Shown here: piece after piece, positions 1 through 11,993 of the stretch
How positions within the stretch are numbered: position 1 is the first letter of the stretch
Layout: every line of letters begins with the position of its first letter
NCBI RefSeq assembly: GCF_964340395.1
Contig: NC_135571.1
Span: 5,030,453 to 5,094,452, forward strand
Source of the DNA: Glandiceps talaboti
Taxonomy: Eukaryota > Hemichordata > Enteropneusta > Spengelidae
Length of the DNA: 64,000 bases
Direction: 5' to 3'
The notes under the pieces: model-generated
Seen by the model: only the letters and a program-made list of their open reading frames with translations
What the model was told of the DNA's origin: nothing
Databases searched by the model: none
Position numbers and translations under genes: made by a program

Positions 1-34
1 GTTGGTTATCCGAGAAATAAATAAATAACTGAAT
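1..34 (+). mobile_element. Tail of a SINE-like element
   Basis: GGTTATCCGAGAAATAAATA resembles the 3' end of the element at 63.0-63.3 kb. The body lies outside the window. Confidence 0.35.
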
Positions 35-131
35 AAAGGCCATTCTTTATCACGTTACTGACTTTCATGTCAAGTATATTCTCATTGTATGGAGGGTGTG
101 TACAAGTTGAATATAGTTTCATTGAACTTAC

Positions 132-245
132 CCAGTCTTTTTGAATTCTGTGAGCCCTAAAAGAATGGAGACACCATTGGCTAGAGCAGACTCTGACTTT
201 TCTTCATGTAACATATGATTCATTAACTCTGCTACTGTTTCTTGT
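132..245 (-). CDS. PPP6R: PPP6R coding exon 6 (last one in the window)
   Basis: A 114-nt exon from acceptor CTGCAG (AG 247-246) to donor GG|GTAAGTT. It enters and leaves in phase 2. It encodes QETVAELMNHMLHEEKSESA followed by LANGVSILLGLTEFKKTG. This aligns to [31 protein letters not shown] in vertebrates. The next exon lies left of the window. Confidence 0.93.
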
Positions 246-3200
246 CTGCAACGATAACCAAGATTCATTTAGTTCGTTTCTGTTTCTTGAAATGACGTAC
301 GTAATTATTCTGTGGTGCATATGTGATGTGATGTATGTGATAAAGTGTGTGTGTTCTTTATGTAATGGACTGTGATGTAACTTGATTTGCTCCCCCCCCC
401 CCCCCCCCCCCCCCATTGTCTGAATTTCTAAATCTGGAATGTTGGAATCACCTAAGTAAAGATACTAATTCACGTCACAAACCACAGCAGCTTAACAACT
501 ATGAAGTTAAACAAACAAGACTTGAAGTTCCCAAAAGGTTGACTTACTGTTCTATAGTTGCTAGCAGTGGATCTTCATCTGCACTTTCCTGTAACTGTGA
601 CATATGCTCTCTACCAAGTCGTATCAATTCACACACCGTTAATGAAGCATTACTATGTTTATATTCATCTTGTGTTGTAGGATCTATTACTTCTATAAGC
701 CTTTGTATAAGCCTCTGTTCATTCAGCCACTGATCAAGAAAACACAAATATTTGACCATAAATTTTAAATCAATGGAAATGACATGCGACATTGAGATGT
801 TATTCTCCAATATTTCTCTTCGCGCAGGCAAGGAAAATATTAGTCACCTGAGGGGCCTTTGTTATATTTATCAAAACCCTTAGGTCATGAGTATTTTCCG
901 GCTGAATGAAGAAAAATATTGGAGAATAACATAATTATAATCAAATATCAAAGAAAAAATCAGGGAAAGTAATGGCAATTATGAACGTTTTGACTCATAT
1001 TTCGAACACAGCAGAACCAGTGACGTAGATACACGTTGTTGTGACATAGATGAATGTTGTTATGACGTAGAACGACCAGAGTATATATTCCATATTTTTG
1101 TTCTAAATGGCTCGTGCATGGTATAATGAGAAATAACCAGTTGTGATGCTAGCATTCACTGTAATAGTCTGCTGTTCGTTAGCAGAAAACACTATATACA
1201 AACTGACTACAGTTGAAAGGTCATATACCCTGGGTTTATAAGTAAAGCAATTGAAAGAGCATGTTTTTACACTTTATAGGCACACAATAAATGAGTGTGT
1301 CAAATACTGAAAGTGCTTTACTTCAGTGTTATGGGTTGTGAAAATACGGCACAAAATACAATACAGATTGTTTTACTTCAGTGTTATGAGTTGTAAAAAT
1401 GCAGCATAAAATACAGAAAGTGCTTTACTTCAGTGTTATAGGTTGTAAAAAAACTGCACAAAATAGAGAAAGTGTTTTACTTCACTGTTACGGGTTGTAA
1501 AAATACAACACAAAATACAGAAAGTGTATTACTTCAGTGTTATGGGTTGTAAAAATACAGCACAAAATACTTACATAAGAAATATCTTGTCTAAGTTGCG
1601 CTGTTTCTGCACAGGTAGCTAATCTTAAAATGAAATCCATAATGGCTGAAGTACCGATATGAGTAACTAGTAATCCAACAGGGTCTTCTTTACTTTTAAT
1701 AAATTCTATAACACTTTCAGTCTTCCTACTTAGCAGCATTGCCATACATTTACTAAAAAAGCTGGCCAGTAATGGATTCAATGGTGCTTCTGATTCCAGA
1801 AATCCCCATAATTTGTTCATTAAAACCTAGAAAGAAAGTAAGAAATAATTAATGTACGACTTGTTAGATGTGGCGGCATGTTTGCAGTTTGGTGGACCTG
1901 TTTTGAATAGATGTATTTGTAATGATCAAACTAAGGAGTAAGATTTTGATTTTGGGTAAAGAATTGAAATGCTCCTTAGCACGCTCCATATTTGTATCAC
2001 TGATTATGATGGATCAATTACAATCAAGCTGGGGGGTTTAAAGCTCAGTTTTGATTATATTATAGGAAAAAATTCTAACTTATATTTGCATCAATGTGAG
2101 GGATTATTTACAATCAAGTTATGGAGTTAAAGTGCATTTTCGGGTAAATACAGCAAAAGGCTCCTTAACACACTTACAGTTCAGTTTTGGTTAAAGATAG
2201 GTCTGTAACACATTGCATACTTGTATCACTATGGTAGACCATTCAACAATTTTCTGTCACACTAGGGGGTTACAATTAAGTTAAAGTTTAAGATTGTAGT
2301 CTGGGTGTGAAAAACAGTTGTATGGTTGAAAAGACTTGGTCCGGTACAAAAGAGTAATTTTTATGTTATGGCCTTACTGATAACATAACACTACTTCAAG
2401 AATTACGGGGGACTACTGGTCAATCATATAACTGAAAACACTGACCAATTCTCAGTACCTGAAGTAGAATATTACTGCCTAGGCACATCATAAAAATAAC
2501 AAACACTGGATTTCTTGGCTGACACCAAAACTTCCACTCCATGTGCTTCACTCTAGGTGCGTGTGAAAATAAGTCAACCTTCTTGTTCTATTTTGACCCT
2601 CTAGCATGAGGTAAAATACTATTACAGGTACTGAGAATAAGTCAACCTTCTTGTTCTATTTTGACCCTCTAGCATGACATAAAATGCTATTACAGGTACT
2701 AAGAATACATCGACCTTCTTGTTCTATTTTGACCGTCTGGCACAAGGTGAAATGTTATTGCAGGTACCAAGAATTACAGACCGACTTACCTCAGTTTCTC
2801 CTAATTTATCATTGATTGACGCTACATCAGACGTCAATAATTCACACGCAGTATTAGAATGTTTATACCGTAATTTCTCTTCTATGTCTTCTGTTGGTTC
2901 TTGAATTACAAGGTTTACCATTTCTTCCATAATTTCTGGTTTGGTTAGGCTGTGGGCAAATCACAAAACAAATTTAATTGGATTATTTTCTAAAATATAT
3001 ATAACAGAACTTCATGATGCCCGACAGCAAGTATGGCATACTCTGGGTGTTTGCAGAGTGTTTGCAGTGTTCTCTGTAGCAGTACTATGTAATGACAATT
3101 ATCAACAAAATCCCATGTAAACCAGTTTGTCACATTAGTGGAATTACAACGATTTTTTTCTGAACTCATAGCTTAAATTATTTAGTCAATGTGTGTGTAT

Positions 3201-5127
3201 AATACCACAGTAAATGACAACTCATCAAAGCCCATTGAGTCCAGGGTGTGATATTAATGGTAATCCTGTGTCATCCCACACCACCCCCATCCCCATAAAT
3301 GCTTGTCATACAGCTACCATAATTTACAGCTGTTAGCCCACTCAGGTTACTGCTAATTTTAGTAGGATGTAGAAGGACGATATATAGATATCAAAGTACT
3401 TTGATAACACACATAGTTCTACTGGGAATCTTCTGTTTTCAGTCTAGGAATACACATACAGGACTTCTGGTCACCGTCCTTACGCTACCAAACTTGGAAA
3501 GTGGTACTCCACTGTTACTACTGGTCACCGTCCTTGGGCTACCAAACTTGGAAAGTGGTACTCCACTGGGACTACTGGTCACCGTCCTTGGGCTACCAAA
3601 CTTGGAAAGTGGTACTCCACTGGGACTATGAACAAGTTAATTTCAAGCCCTAGTCTGAGCAAGAACTCATAATATGGTGATGTGATAAGATGTATGATAC
3701 ATTTGTATAATATAGAAGACTTACAAATCAATGAGTTTTCTATTTTGTGCTTTACATTCTTGCAATACGTCATCTTCTTCTAGTAATTCATTCAGAGTCA
3801 CATCCTACAGAGATAAAAGAATGAAAAATGGAAATCTTATAGAAGATCTTCCTACAAATCTCATCACCTGAAATTAATTTTACAACCCACACCAATGTGC
3901 CCTCTAAGCCAATTCGAACGCCACTGACACACACAATTTCTAGGGATGCACCAAAATTTGGTGTTCCCCTATATCTTACTTAACCAACATGCCCTCTAAG
4001 CCAATCTGACTTGCCACTGGCGCACCATCTGATATGTCTCTGGGTAGGCATGTATTATTTTACTCTTTGAGCGAGGGCGCTGTATTCTCTATTTCCTGTT
4101 TGCAGTCAGGAATGGCCTAATCTACTTTGACATGGGTCAAGTGTGTATATACTACTTGCTGTGTAGTGGCATAAATACCTGGGGTAATACATGTGTACAC
4201 AGGGAAGGAATTCAAACTTTACAATATCATTATTCATGTACTCTGTGGTAAAACTGGAATGTAGATTATTATGTGACCTTTGCTATTCTGTAATACCCAA
4301 GGTGTCAACTATCTCCATACATGAATTATACGTAAGCACAAGAATGTGTCAATATAGATCAGGTAAATTCTACCTGAGTTGCCAAGTCATTTTACCAGGG
4401 TTCCCTACCAGTGTTTTTTTGTACAGGGTATTAAGTAGGTGAAATCTACCTGAGTTGCCAAGTCATTTTACCAGGGTTCCCTACCAGTGTTTTTTTGTAC
4501 AGGGTAAAATCTACCTGAGTTCCCTTCATTTTATCAGGGTTTCAAGTAGGTAACATCTACCTGGGTTCCCAAGTTATTTATTAGGATTCCCTACCCATGT
4601 GTTTTCTTAAAGGGTGATAAGTAGGTAAAATCTACCTGTGTTCCCCTGTCATTTCACCAGGGTTCCCTACTAGTGTTTTTGTTAAGGGTGGTATTAAAGT
4701 AGGTAAAATCTACCTAAGTTCCCTCGTCATTTTATCAGGGTTCCCTACCAGTGTTTATGTTAAGGGTAGTAAGCACGTAAACCTGAGTCGTAAAATCATT
4801 TTACTCGAGCTCCCCACCAGAATTATGGTACCACGTATTGGAATATATGCAGATTTTACCACCATTTCCTCTTTGCTATCAAGACTCCCAAACCATAGCA
4901 AAAAACACAACATTTTAAAACCTTCATTATAGTATGGTACAAAACACCTCAAGCTGCTGACACACTTTTACTTCTCTCTCAAAATGACCTACACCTGGGT
5001 ATGCCTTGACAACTATGGGTTTTTTTGCTATGGTTTGGGAGTTATGTAGCAATAAACAAATACATACCTCCTTGTCTAGTAACGTATCAATATGTGACGT
5101 AGTGTGGAGATCAAACTTCCAAAACAT
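132..5127 (-). CDS. PPP6R: Serine/threonine-protein phosphatase 6 regulatory subunit (SAPS family), N-terminal part
   Basis: This is the 5' part of a gene that continues beyond the left edge. Six coding exons (5068-5127, 3725-3804, 2790-2949, 1575-1826, 548-729, 132-245) join in consistent phase to give 282 residues. The N-terminus MFWKFDLHTTSHIDTLLDKE is nearly identical to vertebrate PPP6R proteins. Other conserved blocks are VLQECKAQNRKLIDF, CELLTSDVASINDKLGE, PLNPLLASFFSK, HIGTSAIMDF and DPLLATIEQ. Family members are about 800-950 aa: the N-terminal SAPS domain binds the PP6 catalytic subunit and helps choose substrates in the cytoplasm, and the acidic C-terminal half is outside the window. 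Vertebrates have three paralogues (PPP6R1-3); a single invertebrate gene is expected, so I give no number. A splice acceptor 26 bases upstream of the ATG shows that a 5' UTR exon exists farther right. Confidence 0.96.
392..414. repeat. Poly-C tract
   Basis: Twenty-three consecutive C in PPP6R intron 5, between exons 5 and 6. Slippage-prone and G4-capable on the minus strand. Confidence 0.95.
548..729 (-). CDS. PPP6R: PPP6R coding exon 5 (SAPS domain)
   Basis: A 182-nt exon from acceptor GATCAG to donor CA|GTAAGTC, leaving in phase 2. It encodes WLNEQRLIQRLIEVIDPTTQ, then KHSNASLTVCELIRLGRE and ADEDPLLATIE. Vertebrate PPP6R3 has WLNEEKIIQRLVEI..HSNASQSLCEIVRLSR..DPLLATLE. Confidence 0.95.
1575..1826 (-). 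CDS. PPP6R: PPP6R coding exon 4 (SAPS domain)
   Basis: A 252-nt exon from acceptor TTTCTAG to donor TAT|GTAAGT, phase 0 to 0. It encodes VLMNKLWGFLESEAPLNPLL, then ASFFSKCMAMLLSRKTE and HIGTSAIMDFILRLATC..QLRQDISY. It has the PLNPLLASFFSK and HIGTSAIMD signatures of SAPS proteins. The intronic DNA just downstream of the donor carries four copies of a ~60-bp repeat (about 1310-1570). Confidence 0.95.
2790..2949 (-). CDS. PPP6R: PPP6R coding exon 3 (SAPS domain)
   Basis: A 160-nt exon from acceptor CACAG (AG 2951-2950) to donor GAG|GTAAGTCGG. It encodes LTKPEIMEEMVNLVIQEP, then EEKLRYKHSNTACELLTSD and INDKLGETE. The vertebrate counterpart reads YKYPNISCELLTSDV..MNDRLGEDE. Confidence 0.94.
3466..3630. 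repeat. 54-bp minisatellite, three copies
   Basis: The anchor TCACCGTCC recurs at 3471, 3525 and 3579 (period 54) and includes CTACCAAACTTGGAAAGTGG. It is open on the plus strand only because 54 is divisible by three. It lies in the intron between PPP6R exons 2 and 3. Confidence 0.9.
3725..3804 (-). CDS. PPP6R: PPP6R coding exon 2
   Basis: An 80-nt exon between AG (3806-3805) and the donor TT|GTAAGTC. It enters in phase 0 and leaves in phase 2. It encodes DVTLNELLEEDDVLQECKAQ followed by NRKLID and part of F. This is the most conserved segment after the initiator exon in vertebrate PPP6R2/3. Confidence 0.93.
3895..4034 (+). mobile_element. MITE, GTGCCCTCTAA family, two 5' fragments in tandem
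   Basis: TGTGCCCTCTAAGCCAATTC is followed by the ACCAAAATTTGGTGTTCCCC block. Then a second start, ATGCCCTCTAAGCCAATCTG, appears at 3987. Both are truncated. Confidence 0.7.
4365..4775. repeat. Tandem repeat, ~75-85 bp, about five copies
   Basis: Units contain CAGGGTTCCCTACCAGTGT and a short hairpin AGGTAAAATCTACCT (5-base arms AGGTA/TACCT). They degenerate toward both ends. In PPP6R intron 1. Confidence 0.85.
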
Positions 5128-5153
5128 GGTTGACAGATGTTATCTTGAAACGT
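5068..5153 (-). CDS. PPP6R: PPP6R exon with the start codon
   Basis: The start codon is at 5127-5125. Coding runs to 5068 (20 codons, phase 0) and ends at the donor GAG|GTATGT. The 26 bases 5128-5153 are 5' UTR, preceded by the acceptor TTTTGCAG (AG at 5155-5154). The start is fixed by the family-wide MFWKFDLH opening. The acceptor shows that transcription starts in an upstream exon. Confidence 0.93.
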
Positions 5154-6669
5154 CTGCAAAATACAACACAAATACATAAAATTAGATATGACACACAAAA
5201 TAACTGTATTGTCGAACAAAGGAGGGTTGTGCGTGAACAGGGGGTTTGGTAAGACTTTCCTCCACAGCAAAACAACAACACAAAGATATAACATTAGATA
5301 TGACAAAAAATACTGTTATTGTCGAACACAGGAGGATTGTGCGTGAACAGCGGGTTTGGTAAGACTTTCCTCCACAAAAATCCTGCTATGTTTAGCCAAC
5401 AGTGTTGTTATGCAAGAGCAAGGAAAATATCAAGCTCAGCTTGCCAAATGATCATAAACATTTATGTTACACAGTGAGCATTCCGTTTCATACTGAAATA
5501 CCTACAGAAAGGGAAGTCTAAACGACAGAAAAAGATAAATATCATATGATTAAAACATATTGTAAAACATACTCATTTGATTAACGGGTGATACATATTT
5601 ATAATGTTCACTGTGTCATGGTTGAATAACCTTGGCTTTTCCCAGCATTCCCTACCCATGCTTATTTCTCATTCTCCCGGGAGAGGTATTTGTTTGTAGG
5701 CAAAATTTACAAGTTGGGAAAACAGGATTATTTTACATAATATGGAAATCTATGCAAGTTTTACCAGATTTTTCCACTTCAATGTACTAGGGTTCCTCAC
5801 CATGGTTACAGTACAAACTACACATGTACAAGGTACATGTATTGAAATCTACAAACATTTCAACATGTATGTACACATAAATCTGATCAAAAAAATAATA
5901 CTAGTTATACTTATAGCTACAAATGTAGTGTTGTCTGGATGCCAACGTGGTCTCTAACTTATAAGGATACTGTACACAGTCGAGAAAACCCCTACCTCAT
6001 TTGCATAATTCACTGTCAAGATTTGTCTCGTTTTCGATCACGCGATCCTGCATCATGGCAGAATACGACCAGATGTAAAGGAACTATAGACTACAGCTAG
6101 TACAGTTTTTAAATTCGGACATCATCAGCCATAAAAGATTTGTATTTAACACCAAAATGTAAATACAGTCTTGTCATCATGAATCACGTACACTCTTTCA
6201 CCTTGCCCTATATGTATATCTATAATTTATAAAGCTAATACCTTCTCTCTATAGACACTTAGTCACTTCAACATCAGGGACTACGCAAAGTGACAGTTCA
6301 CCTGACTTGGCAGATTTTTGACTGTCTGAGTCACCAATGTGTAAAAATAACTGTGAATTAAAATTTGTCCAATTCCTGGTTTTGATGCCAATCTCAAATC
6401 TGAGTATTGTGGATATATTTCACACCTTGTATTTAACTGAAAGATTCATCATTTTGCAATCCCCCGCCCCTCCCCCAAGTCAGGACACCTCCTTCCCACT
6501 CAAGTCAGAACAAAGTCAAAATCTGTAACATTATCGAGTCCTATCTAGAATATCAACTTCCATTTTCTAATTACATGTACAGTACTTGAGTTAATTAATA
6601 ATAACTTAATTAATACATGTAAGTTAATTAACATGTTCTTTAGTTATGCAGTATTATCATTATTTTTCT

Positions 6670-6687
6670 GGGGGGGGGGGGGGGGGG
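6670..6687. repeat. Poly-G tract
   Basis: Eighteen consecutive G. Confidence 0.95.
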
Positions 6688-6772
6688 TTTGATCTATTTA
6701 ACAAACGAGCGTTAGTGTGCACATAATGTCTTTGCTATAATTTACTAACCATACTTCAATTTACTAACCATA

Positions 6773-7105
6773 TAGCAAATTTCAAATGTCACATATACAC
6801 TGAACAGCAATTTATGCAGAGATCTCTGGTAAAATGTAACGATATCTCATGTAGAATTCTCTTTCATACTAATGTAAAACATTGGAAATGTTATATTACA
6901 TGTTAGAGACAACCGTAAGCCATACAAATCACTAATCAGACAAATTTCAAATGTTACTCGTACATTGCACATTAATATATGCATACACATGTAGATATCT
7001 GTTAAAACATATGAATATCTCGCGTAGAATTCTCATGTACAAAAACACTTCAAATATTGTATAATATGCTAGGGACAACCGTAAGCCATACAAACCACTA
7101 ATCTT
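6773..7105. repeat. 167-bp direct duplication
   Basis: Two diverged copies; GACAACCGTAAGCCATACAA recurs at about 6907 and 7074. Confidence 0.8.
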
Positions 7106-7580
7106 TCAAGTCTTCACAACACTGCACCAAGTGATGATTCCTGAAGCCTGGTAAAATACATGAATATATTGAGTTCAGGGAGATGTCACTTTTGTATTAA
7201 CCCTTTGTAGTACTTTCTACGATACGCAAAAAACAACAGTGAGGCATTATAATTTTTCAACTGTCCACTAAAACCACACGACTGTCAGACACCAAGTGAT
7301 GATTCCAGAAACCAAATCCGACTCTAATAAGAACTCTTCAATCTGGATATTATCATTTTATAATGCTAGGAGTGACATTTTATCCTTGAATGAAATCAAT
7401 CACAGTTAATTATCTGACTTCTGACATTTACTGGGTTCTTCTCTAATCCTCTCAAATTACAGATATACTGCAAGAGAAGCAATTCAGTAACTGCTCCTTG
7501 TTTTTCAGTGACCTTTGAAATTTACTTTTTCTTAGCTTTCAGCTCATCATAAGGACAGTCCTTTTTATTTTTTACGTTTC

Positions 7581-7885
7581 TCACGACTTGCGTACCCGCC
7601 ATGACCTGCGTACCCGCCATGACCTGCGTACCCGCCATGACCTGCGTACCCACCATGACCTGCGTACCCACCATGACGTGCGTATCCGCCATGACGTGCG
7701 TATCCGCCATGACCTGCGTACCCACCATGACGTGCGTATCCGCCATGACCTGCGTACCCCACCATGACCTGCGTATCCGCCATGACCTGCGTACCCACCA
7801 TGACCTGCGTATCCGCCATGACCTGCATACCCACCATGACCTGCGTATCCGCCATGACCTGCGTACCCACCATGACCAGCGTACA
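7581..7885. repeat. 18-bp minisatellite, about 17 copies
   Basis: The unit CCATGACCTGCGTACCCG has A/G variants (TATCCG, TACCCA, GACGTG) arranged partly as a 36-bp higher-order repeat. It is open in several frames on both strands because the unit is six codons long, so apparent Gly/His/Tyr-rich proteins here are not genes. Confidence 0.93.
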
Positions 7886-7891
7886 TGTACC

Positions 7892-8045
7892 AGTGCCCTC
7901 TAATGATACCCAAATTTTGTTGTGAGTCAAAATGAGAAAAAACGACATTTACTGTGAATCACCACATAGTAAGAGATAGGTAAACACCAAATTTTGGTGC
8001 CTCACTCAACATCGGTGGCACGTCAAATTGGCTTAGAGAGCACAC
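7892..8045 (-). mobile_element. MITE, GTGCCCTCTAA family, full-length copy
   Basis: It opens with AGTGCCCTCTAATGATA and ends GGCTTAGAGAGCACAC. The internal GTGAATCACCACATAGTAAG and CACCAAATTTTGGTGC are shared with five other loci in reverse orientation. About 155 bp, non-coding, with terminal inverted repeats. Confidence 0.8.
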
Positions 8046-8129
8046 GGGTATCCACTAAATATGGTCACGACAATAAAAACTAGTTTGTAGTAAAATAAGT
8101 AATCGATAAAGTGAAGCATCACTTTTAGG

Positions 8130-8490
8130 TGTGACACAAGGATTTGTTGTACATCACTCAGTGATGCATCAATTGGGTTCGAGAACACTCTGCGCACGAC
8201 ACAACCAGTCCTGTATTTATTTGATTCCACATAATAATTGTAAATATCGGTGGTACATGTACGTCACAGGAATTTGTTGTGCGTCAGTTCAAAGGTTTGA
8301 GGACACAATGTGTACAACCTAACAAACTCTGTATTTATTCGATTCCACAAAATCATTTTAAATATCGGTGGTACATGTACATGTACGTCACAAGAATTTG
8401 TTGTGCGTCAGTTCAAAGGTTCGAGGACACAATGTGCACAACCTAACAAACTCTGTATTTATTCGATTCCACAAAATAATTTTAAAAATT
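8130..8490. repeat. ~125-bp tandem repeat, three copies
   Basis: AATTTGTTGTGCGTCAGTTC-type units recur near 8132, 8262 and 8386. Each includes GTATTTATTCGATTCCACA. Confidence 0.85.
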
Positions 8491-9076
8491 GACATCCGCT
8501 ACACAACATGTCTTTGTTAAATACAGCCCAAAATCAAACCAAAGCAATGCAAAAATATTCATTTACTACTAAAACAAATACATGTAGTTTCCTACCGATT
8601 CTATTAATTTTCATATCGAAGACATCCAGAATTGAAAGTATCAACATACATTTGTATACACACACCTACAAATATATTTTTTTCCATGAACTAATTATTT
8701 TACGTATAAAATGAGAAACATAAAAAAAAATATGGTTGTCCTAATCTGCTATACATTTAGACTACAAAATGAACTCAAAATTACACTTCATCACAAAATA
8801 AATGCAAATTACATGTGCATACACAATTTTTATCATGTAATATTTAGCATGGTGTAAATAGCAAAGGTTAGGGTATACATGTGTAAATGTCAACAAGGTA
8901 GAATTTTGCTCACGGCACGATTTTCTCAACCAGATTTGGTGTGTGTATCATTTCACCTTGCAGGCGACTAATCAAGATACATTGTAGATAAAGAATGTAT
9001 ATGTTGTTTACATTGTACATGTATATGTATGTGTGAACAACAAAGAAATATTATTATAACTTGTATAATCTATCCT

Positions 9077-9240
9077 ACTGGACTTGCTGTTGTTTTGAAT
9101 GGCAACAGTTGTAAGTCCTATCCTGGACGCTTCTTCAGGCCGACTGATGATTTTATGACAAATGGTTGGTGACACCTGATGGAGTAGAATTGTCATGTGA
9201 TGATGAAACTGTTGTCATTCAAAACAACAGCTAGTCCAGT
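9077..9240. repeat. Inverted repeat with 34-bp arms
   Basis: Arm 9077-9110 is the reverse complement of 9207-9240 with two mismatches, and weaker similarity extends ~13 bp outward. The 96-bp spacer contains GACGCTTCTTCAGGCC, a phrase typical of retroelement 3' tails. Probably two retroelement ends head to head. Confidence 0.75.
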
Positions 9241-9479
9241 AAGATACATTATAATTACTTCATTATTAACTCCATACCTGGACGATTGACAACATTCATA
9301 GACATATGAATGTAGAATGAGATGAAGATGACAAAGTTTGCAATGTATGGAACAAATGACAATACGACATGAGACAATGGAAAGCATTCTAAACCAACAA
9401 ATTAACAGTCAAGAATATCTCAGCCTCACAACCAGCTCCTCTCTACATCATGATTGTAATAATTAGATTTTATAACTCA

Positions 9480-9665
9480 TCACCATCATGATGACCATCA
9501 CCACCACCACCACCACCATCATCAGCTACATGTACATGATCATCATCATCACCACCATCACCAGCTACATTTTTGTATATGGTCATCGCCGTCGTTGTCA
9601 TCATCATCATCATCATCAGCTACATCGGTCATCATCATCATCATCATCATCATCAGCTACATCGG

Positions 9666-9698
<33 letters not shown>

Positions 9699-9715
9699 CC
9701 ACCATCAGCTGGCGC
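9480..9715. repeat. (CAT)n / (CAC)n trinucleotide tracts
   Basis: Interrupted CAT/CAC repeats with intercalated CAGCTACATCGGTC and CAGCTACATG segments, so a longer unit has been duplicated several times. Confidence 0.93.
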
Positions 9716-9754
9716 AACATATGTATTTGTGTACACACATGTACATGTACATTG

Positions 9755-9757
<3 letters not shown>

Positions 9758-9820
<63 letters not shown>

Positions 9821-9830
9821 AGTGTGGGTG
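9758..9830. repeat. (GT)n microsatellite
   Basis: Long uninterrupted TG run followed by degenerate GGTG units. A second similar tract follows at 10.0 kb. Confidence 0.95.
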
Positions 9831-10013
9831 TGTATGTACACTGTATGTGTCACTGTGTGAGTGGAAACACGTAACTATTTCAAAACACTTCATGTCTGAA
9901 CTGTATGATGCAAAGGAGAATATGAACACTCAGAACAGTAAGTTGTGTGATTCGCATGGTTTTTACGTGTATCAGATACTTAAATAAGTTCATAATGTGT
10001 CTGTCTGTATCAA

Positions 10014-10014
10014 T

Positions 10015-10096
<82 letters not shown>
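10014..10096. repeat. (GT)n microsatellite
   Basis: About 40 TG dinucleotides, flanked by GTCTGTC- and CATGTAAGTGCAC-type degenerate repeats. Confidence 0.95.
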
Positions 10097-11192
10097 TGGG
10101 TGTCTGTCTCTCTCAATGTCTGTGTGTGTGCATGTAAGTGCACACGCGTGCGTGTGTGTGTCTAAGTATGTGTGGGTGTGATTACATCCACATACATTGT
10201 ATACATGTACATGTATATGAACTTTTGCATTTGTGGATTCAAATATTTATTATGTACAGCAGGTCAACATTTATACAAGGCAGCTGCTGTTTTCTTTCAA
10301 TACTTCTCTTTCTAAATGAACATAACTATTTCAGTATGTTTGTATGACGTGTGTTGTAAGTTTGGTATTTGTAATGGACTTTAATACCAATTCTAAGAAC
10401 CCAAACAATGGTATTACACGTAGTACATACATTCCAATAAATACTGACTACTAAACAGTTATCAATTTTACACCGTTCAAATGCACCACCAAATATAGTT
10501 AACCGAAATACATGTAACATGACAAGGTGAAATTTTTTTTTTTTTCGTTATCTTAATTTAATGTACATGTAGCACTAACATGCTTTTTATAAGTTTTATA
10601 AATACACTCATCAATAATATTCACTACACAAATAAGGAAAATGAATTCTTTGGGATCCAGTTCCACACAAAAAATTCTTGAATTTTTCTTGTCCAGAAAA
10701 AGCCATACAAAAAATACATGTATTTTACAATGTACATTTGTACTGTATGTGTGATTTCCAGTATGGAGGGTTAATCTCAAAACATCTGCTTTTTATCAAC
10801 TTCTTTGGATTGAGGACACTTCCATGTACCATTCCAAGTTTGCATGGTTTTACAGAACTTCTGATACATGTACGTGGACATACAGTATAGCGACCTTATT
10901 TCCACTTCGCTTACATTTTTGTAAATTTTCTACGATTCAGTTGATGTCGTGTAAACAAACACGTCCTTAGCCTGTCCTCAAGTGGGTTACAGATACCTTT
11001 GAAGCCTTTCAGAGTTCATTCTCTAGAACTTCATTTCATAATCATAACTTCACACTGCCTGAGGCAGGATGGCGCCATTATAGAAACAGGAAAGATATTA
11101 GAACATTCAATATGTTGATATACACTACTTATCCTGGGGTTAAATGCATTTAAGTTATCTGAACATCTCATACAGATCAAACTCTCTATCAT

Positions 11193-11354
11193 TGTGCCCC
11201 TAAGCCAATTTGATGCTACTGACGAACAAAATTTGTAGTAACGCACCAAAATTTGGTGTTCCCATATTTCATACTATGTGGTGACTCAAGGAATGCCAGT
11301 TTTTAACATTTTGATTAACAACAACAAAATGTGGCTACCATTAGAGGGCACACT
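11193..11354 (+). mobile_element. MITE, GTGCCCTCTAA family, full-length copy
   Basis: It begins TGTGCCCCTAAGCCAATTTG and ends CATTAGAGGGCACACT, with the family's internal palindrome CACCAAAATTTGGTG and ACTATGTGGTGACTCA. Confidence 0.8.
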
Positions 11355-11993
11355 ACGTTCCAAAAATAGGATTAGCTTAAAACATAAAACAGGCTATCAG
11401 AGCTACTGGTCATAAAATTATGATAATAATTTTACCATAACTGTTATACAATACCATCTATCAATCTACAGTTACTCTGTTCACATGGGCACATACACAC
11501 ATACTAATAAGGACTCTTCCTTCGATGTGTGTACACTGTAAATGTAAATGCAAATATGAACTGAGACAATACAGAGTTTGACACCAACCGTCACATGCAA
11601 GTCTCCTACAAATGTCCAAAACTTGTTGCTTGTGAGTGCGAGTGATTTTGTTCTAGCATTTACCTTTCTCCAATCTCCATTGTCAGGGTAAATCATCATT
11701 TGTTTTCAGAGTAGTTTTGCTGTTTTCTTCCTAGAATTATTCACAAGAGGTATCATGGCCGACAGAATGACCTGTACATGTACATGCCTAATAACAACCA
11801 GAACAACTGTTTTCATACCATTTTACTTCTTTCAGCATAAAGGTAAGTGATGTAGAGAACAATTTTCCTCATATCACGAGAGTGCTCAGAAATTACAAGA
11901 GGGCTTAGTAGTAGCACCTTTGTTACTTTATTAAGTGAAACCACTCGTACAATAACTATACTGAACACATACATTTTGTATATGGTGGGAAGT

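Noticed and set aside
3401-3631. Plus-strand frame with three 18-residue repeats (LLVTVLGLPNLESGTP)
   Set aside because: 54-bp intronic minisatellite; no start context, splice pattern or homology.
7565-7948. Long overlapping Gly/Tyr/His- and Met/Thr-rich open frames on both strands
   Set aside because: They follow an 18-bp minisatellite; any frame stays open when the unit is a whole number of codons.
9488-10165. Several 60-130-codon frames rich in Ser, His, Cys and Val
   Set aside because: Products of CAT and GT microsatellites.
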